Below are positions 1 to 10,300 of a stretch of DNA of 64,000 bases, piece after piece (positions within the stretch are counted from its first letter, which is position 1; every line of letters begins with the position of its first letter). The DNA is from Diadema setosum. Lineage: Eukaryota; Echinodermata; Echinoidea; Diadematoida; Diadematidae. The notes under the pieces were generated by a model. It was not told the origin of the DNA, ran no database searches, and saw only the letters and a program-made list of their open reading frames with translations. The DNA lies in assembly GCF_964275005.1 (NCBI RefSeq), contig NC_092706.1, forward strand, positions 4,287,113 to 4,351,112, read 5' to 3'. The position numbers and the translations under genes are program-made.

Positions 1-274
1 GGCAGTGAGCAAGTGGAATACATTTGAGTCAAAAGGAGCCTATGAGCTTTCAGTTCTAGCAGAATATTAATTTTGATACTATATTGCATTGTTATGGTGT
101 TACATATGTCTGCAGTACAAAGTGTTTGCAAATCCCTTTATGACTGTCATTTTGCCTCTGACAAAGATTCTGTTGGGATCGAGAAAGATCAGGCACCCTT
201 TGACTCCACTTTATTTGACATTTGATGGAAAATCATAAATGCAGTAAAGGGTATTAAAACAATTGTGGCTTTAC

Positions 275-581
275 CTTGTCGTAGTGGTTGAAAGCCGCTT
301 GAAGATTATTGAAGTTGTGGTAGTTGGCCTTCTTGAGCTGCTGGCGGATGGCAGCCACCAGTCCCCTCTCCCTGTCCTTCCCCCGCAGATAGCTGCCGGG
401 GTAGCGGCCGTGGATCAGGTCCCCAGCGCCGTACTCGTCCGGCTTGAGGAGGATCCCGAAGGAGTGGTCCGGGGGTACTGTCAGGGTCTCCTTGATGGGG
501 TCATGGACCTCACCCAGCTGGGGCTGGGTGCGCTCTCGGAAGTCATCCACTCGCTTGGACACCACCTTCGTACCTTTGTCA
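275..581 (-). CDS. EFHB: EFHB-like exon 6 (102 codons), last exon in window
   Basis: Acceptor AAACCAG|TGAC and donor AAG|GTAAAG; 307 nt, entering in phase 2 and leaving in phase 0. It has high GC compared with the surrounding introns, as expected for coding sequence. The peptide includes the PDHSFGILLKPDEYGAGDL segment and ends QAAFNHYDK. It is followed by intron to the window edge, so the rest of the protein, including any EF-hands, is outside. Confidence 0.82.
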
Positions 582-2454
582 CTGGTTTGCAAATTGTAAC
601 CAATTATATGAAAATTAATTCCAATATGCAGACATCTGTGCTCCAGGTTATAATTTCTGGACGTCTACCATGCTCCAGGCATGACAATGCAGAACAATTT
701 TATTAAAACTAGAAAAGCACTCGGAGAGCACAGACATCTGCCAAGCCTGTAACTCATTTTCCACCCTTACTTTCATGCTTATTTCCCAAATAGAACCATT
801 TTTTTTTTATGTCTTTGCAGACAAACCAACGCCTCCTTCTTTGGCAGAGGTAACAAAACAATAACAAACTAGATATATCGCTAAGGCGACTGATATGCCT
901 CCGCCATAATGCATGGTTCTCCTAATAGGTCTATAGTACAATGTCTTGACAATGCGTGATGACAGTTTCACACAATTGGCAAAATATTAAAATGACAGGT
1001 TTGCCACAAATGTGCTGAATGTTCACTTTCCTAGAACTAGGTTCAATTGGATGAATTATTCAAATGTCAGAGTGCAGGTATTTGGGGAACTGATGATTTT
1101 TACTTGACTTTTGACCCTTTTATAAGTTTATGCATTGAGTAATTTCAAGGTATTGAGAAAAAGTATAATTTCAGTATCAAATGGGAAAATAGCATTATCT
1201 AAACCTGGTCTTTGACCTTTGACCTCACAGTTCCACAGAGAATAACTGTTAGGTAGAACATGCATGTAAGTTTCATGATGATACCTTGAGTTACTTTCGA
1301 GATACATGTATGGAGGAAAAAGTGCAATTTAGCACTTTCACTTGACCTTTGAACTTTTGACCTTTGACCTTTAGGCAAGAAACTTCCCCAAAAATATATA
1401 TTGGGTAATACATGCCATACATCAAGTTTAAAAAAAAAAAAAAACCTTCAGGCATATTGCATTTTAAGGAAAGTAGTGATATTTTGAGGAGTTGACCTTG
1501 ACCTTTGACCCCCCTGACCTTTGACCCATGACCCCCAACTTCCCTAGATAATCACTGCCCATCGGTACAAGCATATATACTAAGTTCCATGAAGATACCT
1601 TGAACCATTTGCGAGATATGGAGAAAAACATGAAATTTCAATTTTTTTTTTTCACAAAATAACCTGTGACCTTTGACCTTTGACCCTGTGACCCTAAAAT
1701 CCACACAAAGTATTATCCCCCAAGGATATACCCTCATATCAAGTTTGATGTAAAACCACCACACGGTACTTGAGATATCGACAAAAACAAAACGGGACGG
1801 ACAGACATACGGACGGACGGACGGACGGACGGACGGACGACCTGAAAACATAATGCCTCCGGCCACTTCGTTGCGGAGGCATAAATATAGCATAGCGTTC
1901 AGTGTAGGTCACAGCCACAGCAATTATTATTGTGTAATCTGGTCCTGAATGCCAAACACATTGTACAATTGCTTTAAATACTCATTATATTTGTTCATAT
2001 CTCTCCTTGCCATCCTACAGTTGTACCCCTCCCCCTGCATTTTGAAAGAGCAAGTCAAGCTCTTTTACTATTCTAGAATAAGTGGGATTATGTTGAATTT
2101 TCTTTATATTTTCTTTGTATCAGTCTATGCATATGACATCACAAACTGTTGTAGTCTTCCCATCCCGCAATGGCAGCACTGAAACTTAAAAAATTCATAA
2201 CTTTTAAACAGACTGTCCAATTTTCCTCAAACTTTCACTGATCTCCTAGTATTGCTGTACTCACTAAATCACACATAGATATAGAACAGAAAGGGCAATT
2301 ACAAGAAAAAGAAAATCAATATCCTGTCACACTCTTTAAAGCTACACATGCCAAGCCAAAGTGCTAAACAGGTTATAGCTGGTGGCCTTAGAGATGACAA
2401 AGTACTTCCAACAGAATCGTGCTCTATGTTTTCTGAGTAATAATAATAATAATG

Positions 2455-2489
<35 letters not shown>

Positions 2490-2490
2490 G

Positions 2491-2525
<35 letters not shown>

Positions 2526-2547
2526 GATAATAATAATAATAATAATG

Positions 2548-2580
<33 letters not shown>

Positions 2581-5500
2581 TCAATTTATAAAGCACAAAA
2601 CATATACATTTATTCTTCTGCGCTGCAAAAAGCTTCTGATGTACTTGATAATAAACATTTGAATGAAAAGATGTGTTTTGAGTCATGATTTAAAGACTGC
2701 TATGAGTACAGTTGGGGATTTCCTGACTACTAATGGTAGGCCATTCCAGAGTCAGAGACTCCAACTCTCCCGTTTTCGACAGGAGATCTCCTGCCGAAAA
2801 ACCCATTTTTGCAAAATCTCCCGTTCTCCCGTTTGAGATCTAATTCCTCCCGCCCTGGCTCTGTGTCTCCCGTTGGAAATGATTTCTTACTTATTGCTAC
2901 CGTATGTTGAAAAAATAAGCCTTGGATAGCACCAGAGAGCATCTGGAACCCTAGAAACTTCGCACTGATGAACTTGGAGTCTCCCGTTTGCTAGGGGTTT
3001 CCGGCGGGAGAATCTCCAGATCAGAAGGTGCTTGGGGTTGGAGTCTCTGCAGAGTATATGCATAATATGTAACCCTTTGCATGCATTCACTGTCCTTGAA
3101 GATCTGTACTCACAGCTGATTGTTGCGCAACCACTTCAGGGTCTGTGCCACGTTTTTGCCATCATTGTCGTGGGGGGTGGAGATTCCAAAGAAGCCCTCT
3201 TTCGGGTAGCTAGACCAGTCGTAGTTGCGGTCGACAGATTCACCCACATCGAAGTCATGGTGTGTGAACTTGTAGAGGTCCCTGCCCTGCTCAGTCTCGG
3301 CAAACACCTGTTGGTAGGTCTTGGCTGGACTGACTAACTCGCCTGCTGTGCAATCTTCACACACATACACACATACACAAAAGAAAGAAAGACAAGAGTT
3401 TTGTTAGTTGAGATTAATCTTATCAGTGAGTTCTCTTCAAAATTTCTGATATAACTTTTTCTGATTTTTTTCTACCAAAAATTAATACTGTATACATGGT
3501 TCATTTTATGGTGTCTTATTATTTTTTTTTCTCATTTGGCAAATCCATTGATATTCACAAAATTAACACAATTTTGGTAGAAATGTTGTCTCTTGTAACA
3601 CAAAAGCATTGCATATTTCCAAGGTGCGAAATCACTACCTTTTCTGCTCCAAGAGGATACTACTAGTATTGAAATCTAATTTTACAAAATCAATCAGTAG
3701 TGAAAGAAATATTATAAATCATCTGGCACTACAGGATGTACGTGTATCCTGTGAAATGCACTTCTTGTGAGGTAAAATGTACACATTACAGAATCTAAAA
3801 ATCTGAAAACTTGATTAGTTAATGAAATCTTGTTGATCAGTGAGGCAAATGATAGATGATTCGATTGCATAGACGGAAAGAGCATTGTATTGTCAAAGAC
3901 ACCATTACGCTGTATGTTGTTGGAGAGATTTGCAATTTGTGTGAATTGACAGCTGGTAGTTTAATCTACTTTGGGGCAGATCAAGTCTACATCTCAGTCC
4001 TGAATTCTGGTAATTTTCTCACTCTACTGCCCGCATCTAAAAATTTCCTTTGCTCTGTGGCAGTCACCAATACCATCTCTAGACGATAGGTAGTGGAGAA
4101 ATGATCATGCACTTGTTCTGACTACACAATCGTCTCACCAAAGACATTTTTGGTGCCAAATGCTGTTTTTAAGGGGTCAATGTCTGCTGGCAGCCCAGGG
4201 CTTTGGTCATGGGACTGTCCGAGGGGAGCTTTCTGCTTGCTGGCGTAGAGTGATTCCTTTTTCTCCGCCAGGCGCTGCTCAAAGAGTGTCTTCGGTTGTG
4301 GGTTTACAACATCACCAGCCTATAACACATATGAAACAAGAATACAAGACACTTCACAGCTGAAAGATACACAATAATTTTCTTTCTTTTCTTTTTGATT
4401 GGTTTGTCCCTGCCTTTCCATCACTGGAAATAAAAATATTCAGCATTTCATTGTTCATTCTACTAGTGGTATTCACATGCTTTTAATCTTTATTTTCTCA
4501 AAGTGAAACTGTTACAATTATTGTGCATCTGTTAGGGGAGGACCTCAAATCTGTACAATGAATATTGTCAGCATTTCAGATATTACACAAGACTTTGTTT
4601 AATAAGCATCAATGACATGATTTCTATGACTCCCCCCCCCCCCCCCCAATCGCCCAGATCACTATGTAACTTTGGCTAACTAGTTGTTCTCCCCTTCAAA
4701 ATCAATAAAGGTCTTAGTATGGGTGCAATGTGAGTGATCTATCTGTGATAGATATTACTCCACATTTTCTCTTGTATCTTTCTCTTTTTGTAAGTGTGGA
4801 CATGTGTCTGAAGGACAGGGTGCATTTCATATCAATGCATGATAAAAGGTGAAAGGAACCGGGGGGGGGGACTCAACTGGTACCAGTCTTGAGATTTTTG
4901 AACACCCTTTCTTCTGAGGTAAAAGCAATTGAAATCATACAAATGAAATACTGTCTTTAATGATTCCACCTACATACCTCTCCCCTCATTCTGCAAAAAT
5001 GTGAAAAGATATCATTCTCACAGACAAGCTGTTGACATATATACACATTTTTACAAGCAAGATTGATATTGCTACACTATCAGGTAAGTTCCATATGTAC
5101 ACTCTCACTCTAAACTTGTATTCACAATTTCAAATACTGCAGGGCTGCAAACCAATAACTTACCTTCAGTGAACCGCTGGTTTCCACTCCATGGGAAATT
5201 GTGGAAGCAGTGTCTGGATCACCGGCTTTGCCCCAGAACACTCTCTTTACCTGAGGTTCGGGTTGTGTCATATTACGGAACTTTTTGACGATCGGAGGAG
5301 TTTGAACCTGAAGGAGTATGAGAGAATCCATGATTTTGAAACTTCTTCAAACTGAGATTCATAAGAATACAGAAAATAAAAAGATAAAATGTAACATTTA
5401 GAATTCAATACTAGTACTAATTTCATCATTAGGATGTATGCAATAGATAGCATATTATTATAAACATGAGAAATCCAGGTACATCTCAGGCAATATCAAA

Positions 5501-7316
5501 TTCCTACAAGTACAGTTGAGTAGTTTTTAGTAGTCTGATAATGTCTCTTTATGCCAAAAATGATCTCTGTGAACATGTTGGTTCAGTGATTCACTACATG
5601 ACAGCCATTGCACGGTACATAAAGACTACATACTACAGACGGTACTACATGTAGGCTATGATGTCTAATATGAAGCAATCCAAGAAAGTGTGACTTACCC
5701 TTTCTATATTCATGCAATCTCTTGCAGTTTCTCCCGGCATAGTGATGAGCTTCCCTGCCTGTATAATACACAGAACAGATTTAAATGTTATACAAGAAGG
5801 TAAAATTGTTGAAAAAAAATTTAGTCTCTGTGCTATTTAGGTTACTTTAAGAAAAGAAAAAAAACTTGAAAAACTCAATTCAGTGCAATTGACTTCATTT
5901 CTCAAACAATCACAGAACATGTGCATGTATCACTTGCAATGTATCAATTACCAAACAGAAGCAGGTTTTGTATTATATATCGGTACACAGAATGCTGTGT
6001 GGGACCTAAAAAAGCAGAGCTAGTTAAAAAACAAAGTAAAAAAAAAAAAGATATAAAATAGATTTTACTTTAATTATCATTTATGCAGATATCTTAAAGT
6101 GAAAACAATATATTGCAGAAGGAAGGGCCGAGATGAGAAAAAAAGAGGGAGGGAAGGAAGAAAAATGGAGAGAACATCTATCCCCTATGGCATGGGCAGT
6201 GAATGACTCGGGCCACAGTGGCCCCACCCATACTCCCCCCCCCCCCCCCCCCCCACTCCTGGCCTGGAAGTTTAAGACCATGAAGTGATGCACATCAACA
6301 AGAAAGGCAAAACGGCACAAAAACACACATTTTATTACATTTGAGCAGCTTAAAACTCAAAGAATATTCAAACACGAACAATTACTTTTATTTGTAACTG
6401 AGAAAGCAGACAATGAACAAAATACATTCACTAGACGCTTAAGTACTACACCCCCAAAGTGGACTAACAGTTGTTAGTGTTCTGACGATAGATCTACACA
6501 ACCCTTAACACTACACAGGTCTACAATTAAGTTCTTTTTCCCTTTTTCCTTTTTTTTTTTCAGGGGTGGGGGTTGACTTCGGGTCAAAGTCTCAGTGTCA
6601 GCGTGGTCACTTGACTTGTGATTCTTTTAACTTCAAGTGTTTTGTGAGTTCTACCTAGAAGGTTCTAGATCTGGATTCTAGAGTACAATGCAGTGGACAA
6701 GTTTGCAACTCTAGAACCTAGCTACAAACAATACAATTCTTCTTGCGACATTTCTTGTGATGGCAAGCGTAATTACGCTCTTTTCAGAGCGATTTGCGCT
6801 CTCCATGATTGGTTGCGAATTGCCGGTATTCTGTAATTTACCCGTGACAAATCATGACATTTAGGCCTACGTCATTTGTCATATGTTACAATACAAATAT
6901 GAAATAACAATTAGGGCCTAGATTATCTAGATCTAGATATACAAACCTAGGCCTGTTACAAATTCAAGTCTTATAATTTAAGATTAGAAACTAGGCCTAA
7001 AAGTTAAAATGTTAAAAATGCATTATGTAACATTAACGTTGTTAGATAGGGATCTGAAGTCCACTAATTGAGTAGGCCTACTAACTGTTAGAATCTAACG
7101 AACGTTAGGTTGCTAGACCATCTAGACCCTAACTGTTAACAAACAATGGTTAGTTCTATTACGTTAGGGATTTCTATTTACCGCAGTCATGTCACGATTT
7201 CTGTCAATGAACTTCCCTGTGTTGCTGGCAATGGTGGGAATTTCACTACCATTTGAATTTGGTGGCGTTCTTCCTTGCACACCAGTTGATGCACTTGTTG
7301 AGGCAACAGCAGCCAT
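275..7316 (-). CDS. EFHB: EFHB/CFAP21-like ciliary protein, 5' part (6 exons, 353 codons), continues off left edge
   Basis: Six exons on the minus strand (7316-7182, 5758-5699, 5307-5164, 4319-4139, 3345-3114, 581-275) join with GT/AG sites and matching phases (0,0,0,1,2,0) into one open frame of 353 codons starting at ATG 7316. I recognise it as the N-terminal half of EF-hand family member B, by its overall sequence character (for example the stretch with APLGQSHDQSPGLP and the one with LLKPDEYGAG) and by its position beside RAB5. EFHB is a microtubule inner protein of ciliary and flagellar doublets and has also been linked to store-operated calcium entry. The EF-hands would lie in exons beyond position 1 and are not visible, so the calcium-binding part is unverified. 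No signal peptide or membrane segment is seen. The gene is head to head with RAB5. The exon structure is secure; the family name rests on recall and synteny. Confidence 0.78.
707..854 (+). repeat. Internally deleted short copy of the 45751-46284 repeat
   Basis: The left end (AACTAGAAAAGCACTC...GAGAG) matches the left end of the element at 45751. The right end (ACAAACCAACG followed by a CCTCC...GAGG hairpin) resembles that element's right end. The roughly 380 bp between are missing. It sits 22 bp from the start of the next element (877). Confidence 0.55.
877..1884 (+). mobile_element. Pearl/Helentron-like nonautonomous element with tandem modules and ACGG tract
   Basis: The left end reads ATCGCTAAGGCGACTGATAT followed by GCCTCCGCC. 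The right end carries a stem-loop with an ATGCCTCC / GGAGGCAT stem (about 1853-1882) whose arm matches the left end. Degenerate internal modules repeat around AAGTTTCATGAAGATACCTTG (near 1270, 1587 and 1740), and a run of ACGG units lies at 1797-1839. Hairpin ends, internal modules and an ACGG-type tail are the known layout of bivalve pearl and related Helentron-derived elements. The left end is homologous in layout to 47941-47975. Modules contain repeated TGACCTTTGACCT. It lies in the intron after EFHB exon 5. Confidence 0.65.
2437..2580 (+). repeat. (TAA)n microsatellite with interspersed ATG/TAG variants
   Basis: About 144 bp of AAT-type triplets interrupted by regular GAT and AGT variants, so there is a higher-order unit. 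It generates artefactual poly-Asn, poly-Ile and poly-Leu frames. Confidence 0.9.
2753..3049. mobile_element. TIR element (MITE), 297 bp
   Basis: Ends with the inverted pair CAGAGACTCCAAC / GTTGGAGTCTCTG. The interior is rich in repeated CTCCCGTT blocks and has no ORF of interest. It lies in the intron between EFHB exons 5 and 6. Confidence 0.65.
3114..3345 (-). CDS. EFHB: EFHB-like exon 5 (77 codons)
   Basis: 232 nt, entering in phase 1 and leaving in phase 2 (CAG CT|GTGAGT). It encodes an aromatic-rich segment (YKFTHHDFDVGESVDRNYDW, then the block ending in KWLRNNQ). The acceptor is a tandem CAGCAG: splicing at 3345 or 3342 keeps frame and differs by one residue (AGEL or GEL). A TIR element (2753-3049) ends only 65 bp downstream of the donor. 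Confidence 0.8.
4139..4319 (-). CDS. EFHB: EFHB-like exon 4 (60 codons + 1 nt)
   Basis: Acceptor TTATAG|GCT and donor TTTG|GTGAGA; 181 nt, entering in phase 0 and leaving in phase 1. It encodes AGDVVNPQPKTLFEQRLAEKKE and then a segment with APLGQSHDQSPGLP followed by an FGT turn. This is one of the better-conserved parts of the family by my recollection. Confidence 0.78.
5164..5307 (-). CDS. EFHB: EFHB-like exon 3 (48 codons)
   Basis: Acceptor CTTCAG|GTT and donor AAG|GTAAGT; 144 nt, phase 0 on both sides. It encodes a basic, Pro-rich segment (VQTPPIVKKFRN... ...RVFWGKAGDPD). The motif of a Phe-Trp-Gly-Lys block followed by a GDPD-like turn fits the repeated N-terminal blocks I associate with EFHB. 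Confidence 0.78.
5699..5758 (-). CDS. EFHB: EFHB-like exon 2 (20 codons)
   Basis: A 60-nt micro-exon with acceptor ATACAG|GCA and donor AGG|GTAAGT encodes AGKLITMPGETARDCMNIER, in phase 0 on both sides. It is too short to be found from open-frame length and was recovered from splice signals and phase continuity with exons 1 and 3. Confidence 0.75.
6235..6254 (+). repeat. Poly-C tract
   Basis: About 20 consecutive C. This is one of many C or G runs of at least 10 bases in the window (also 4630, 4861, 13637, 14064, 14418, 24661, 30191, 47293 and 62731). Confidence 0.9.
7182..7316 (-). CDS. EFHB: EFHB-like exon 1 (coding part, 45 codons)
   Basis: ATG at 7316 begins 45 codons ending ...RNRDMTA, followed by a GT donor at 7181-7180 (GCG|GTAAAT). 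The peptide is polar and low complexity (Ala/Ser/Thr/Pro-rich), as expected of a disordered N-terminus. The frame continues in phase 0 into the 60-nt exon 2. The transcription start lies above 7316 but is not defined. Confidence 0.75.
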
Positions 7317-10300
7317 GGTTCCTGTTGATCACACTTCCCTGCTGATATCAGGACAGTGGCTTAGGGGCAATCGTATCGTGGTAGAAAATCTAGTCCTACG
7401 TTACTTGAGACGTTGAGTAGGGTCTAACAAAACAAATGTAAATAGATTTCGGGATCTACACTTCACAGAGCATGCCAGTGCTGCTATAATACAAAATTGG
7501 AGCTGAGCAGAGTGAGGGCTGTTGCACCAGATCTCTACGCCGTCCGTCCAGGCGCATGAACTCTCATAAGTCCAATGCAGTGTGATCGAGTCTCGTTGAT
7601 CTCAATGTAAAGCTCAGCGGTAGAAATAGAATCACTATTGCTGTTTCAAACTACAAACTAGACCTAGAGTCTAGATATCTGGCTGGTATACTTGGCCAAT
7701 ATTTCACAAGTTTTGCAGGACTTGTTTGCCGCACACATCCATACGAAGAATTCTTGACACACGTCCACATCTACTGACTGAGCGGCCACACACCTGTTGC
7801 CTCCCCTGGCCCTTCGTTCTTCATCAGAAGACTGATACGCTACACAGATTTCACGGTGTGTGTATGTGTGTTGTATAGCTCACGTACAAAGGTATACCTA
7901 GCGTAAAGTGCACATAGTGCACATAGATACGAAGCAGTACACACATGTACGTACGTAGAGCAACTTGTTTAGAGCGTGATGTTGCTAAGGCTCTTTTTCA
8001 ATATATTTATTTCTAAAAAGTATTTATCCGTTTTGATTTCAATTATTTTTTTTTTGTATTAGAAAAAAATTAAAATTTAGATAAATTATATTATATCCAA
8101 GATATATATGGTGTATATGTGCAGATTATCTGTCTCTTTATATCTCGTAAGCAATATATTGTAAAGGCTAAGTATGGGGTCATTGCCTTTCTCGTTTGAG
8201 TCTGCCGAAATTTCTCGCATTTTACGAGAGGATAAATCTCATGACGTAATGCAGGTGGGGTTTCACGATTGCGCACAAGGGCTTGCATCTTCCTGTTATG
8301 AATTTTTCGCTGAAGTAGATGACCAATTTCAGTCAATATATGCCGTTTGGTAAGGATATTAAGAATATGAGTATGTCAGCTGTGTGCATGTATGATGAAA
8401 CTTTCCGTAAAACCTCACGAAGTAAACTTAAGAGGACCTGCTGGTTAAAAGTAGGCCTGTAATGAAGGGGGTGTCTCCGTTCACCTAGTCACATTCCCAT
8501 TGACTTGCGTACGTTGCAGTGCGATGTTGATGTCCGTACCGGTTGAGGTCATGTACAGTGTAATTCCGTGCCTGTCGCAGCGTAGGAACGAATGCGGAAT
8601 GGCACTTGTGGACCCATGCCATGGTGGTGCGATGAGATATTATACGGCCAAATGAATGTAATGATTTCCCAAATATGATACTGAAACTGTAGTAATGCAG
8701 GAGGCTTTTTGTTTCATCATTTCTTAGAGAGTAGATGGGCTAGCTCGTTTTGCCTTATTAGTACCAGCTGAACAGCCAGCCTGCCTCTTGAGTCTTTATT
8801 ATTAATTAACTTGCGATACGTTAAATAGAGCCCAAGACGCCAAGGGGTTTAGTCTCTAGACTTGACTCTAGTCTTGAACCTAGTTCCACACAATTTAGGC
8901 ATTTGACTATTTTGACAACAAGTGCTTGTTGGTAGAAAACACATTCAACACTGTGATTTAACTTAAAGCCGCCAGATCTATCTCGTCGTCTGCATCACCA
9001 CATCTACTAGCACAGATTATTTTAGAATATTTTAGTGTAATTGACTAACTGTATCCAGTATCGCCGATCGGTAAAGGGCACCAAGGTTCGACCTCTTGTG
9101 CATGCCAAGGTTCTACCGTCCGCAAAAGCACATAGGTTTCTACATGTTGCAGGCAGTCGAATTTGGGTAGTTTGTGGTCAGATTACGGGCAGCTTGCTGT
9201 ATTTATTTTTTGGTTTTCAGCACGAGTGTATCAGCACAGCACAGTTAACCACAATCATCATCAACATCATTTTCTTTAAAAAGGCAGTGCATTACAACCA
9301 CACGCATGTGTCTATCATTTGGTCCAGCCGCACGCATGCATGTGGTTGTAGCCATGGCCCAAAAGGCCAAGTTGCTGGATACAGCCACACGTGAATGCAA
9401 TGCAATACTACAATGAAAATAACTTGTTTTTCTTACATTCTACACAACTTTATTTCTTTTAAATCATTTCAAATTCATTTCATTCTCGTCTTTTCTCCTC
9501 TTTTTTAATTAAATTTTTTTAATTTTTTAGTCTTGTCACAAACGTTTATCCGCTTTAACTGCAAGTTTTCTTGAAAGAGATCATACTTCCTAACTTAAGG
9601 CCAGCCTCGGGTATGTTGCATTCTGATCAATTCCACCATCGACGCGACAGCCACCACCTACACCACCAGCCGGCCAGCCAGTCGCGCGCACCACGGCGCT
9701 GTAGTCGCAGCAGCTTGATAACATCTAGAGTAAAATGTCCCGTTTGTGGCACTTTAAGCATTGTTAAGGGTTTTTTCAACTTGTTAACAAATCAGGCAAA
9801 TTATTTTCAACCATTTCATATATCATAGACAAGATTATTCATTAACGCAATTGTTTTCATGACAGAAATTTACCATTGACCAACGCAGTTTTCATGATTT
9901 ACCACTGCAATACCCGGCACAATTTTCGCCGATATAAGGGCGATATGCGACATAGTATTTCTGCTTGCGGCACGATGTACAATCCCTATGCAATACGCGC
10001 GTGCTTCGCTATCTTTAGCTGAATGCCTTCACATGTCTCGCGAACATTGCGTAAGCGCCAATTCCCATTGCGAAAGCACATGAAAATAGCGGGTGCACAT
10101 GCATTGGCCGCAAACAAGATCGCAATTCTGGCGGTGTTGTTGATGTCTTTCTCGTGTTTTCTGAATTTTTTCGATGGTAAACATCCACTTTCCGAACAAA
10201 ACTGGCGGCCCACATCGGCTCGCGAAAGTTCTATTTTATGTGAGGATATGTTTTCAAAATCGATGAGCATCGGGAAAACGACAAAAAATCAAGTTTCTTG

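Noticed and set aside
1552..1893. 113-aa minus-strand frame with RPSVRPSVRP
   Set aside because: The repeat peptide is the translation of the ACGG tract of the pearl-like element.
2342..2686. Frames rich in Leu, Asn or Ile on both strands
   Set aside because: They are translations of the (TAA)n microsatellite at 2437-2580; no gene signal.
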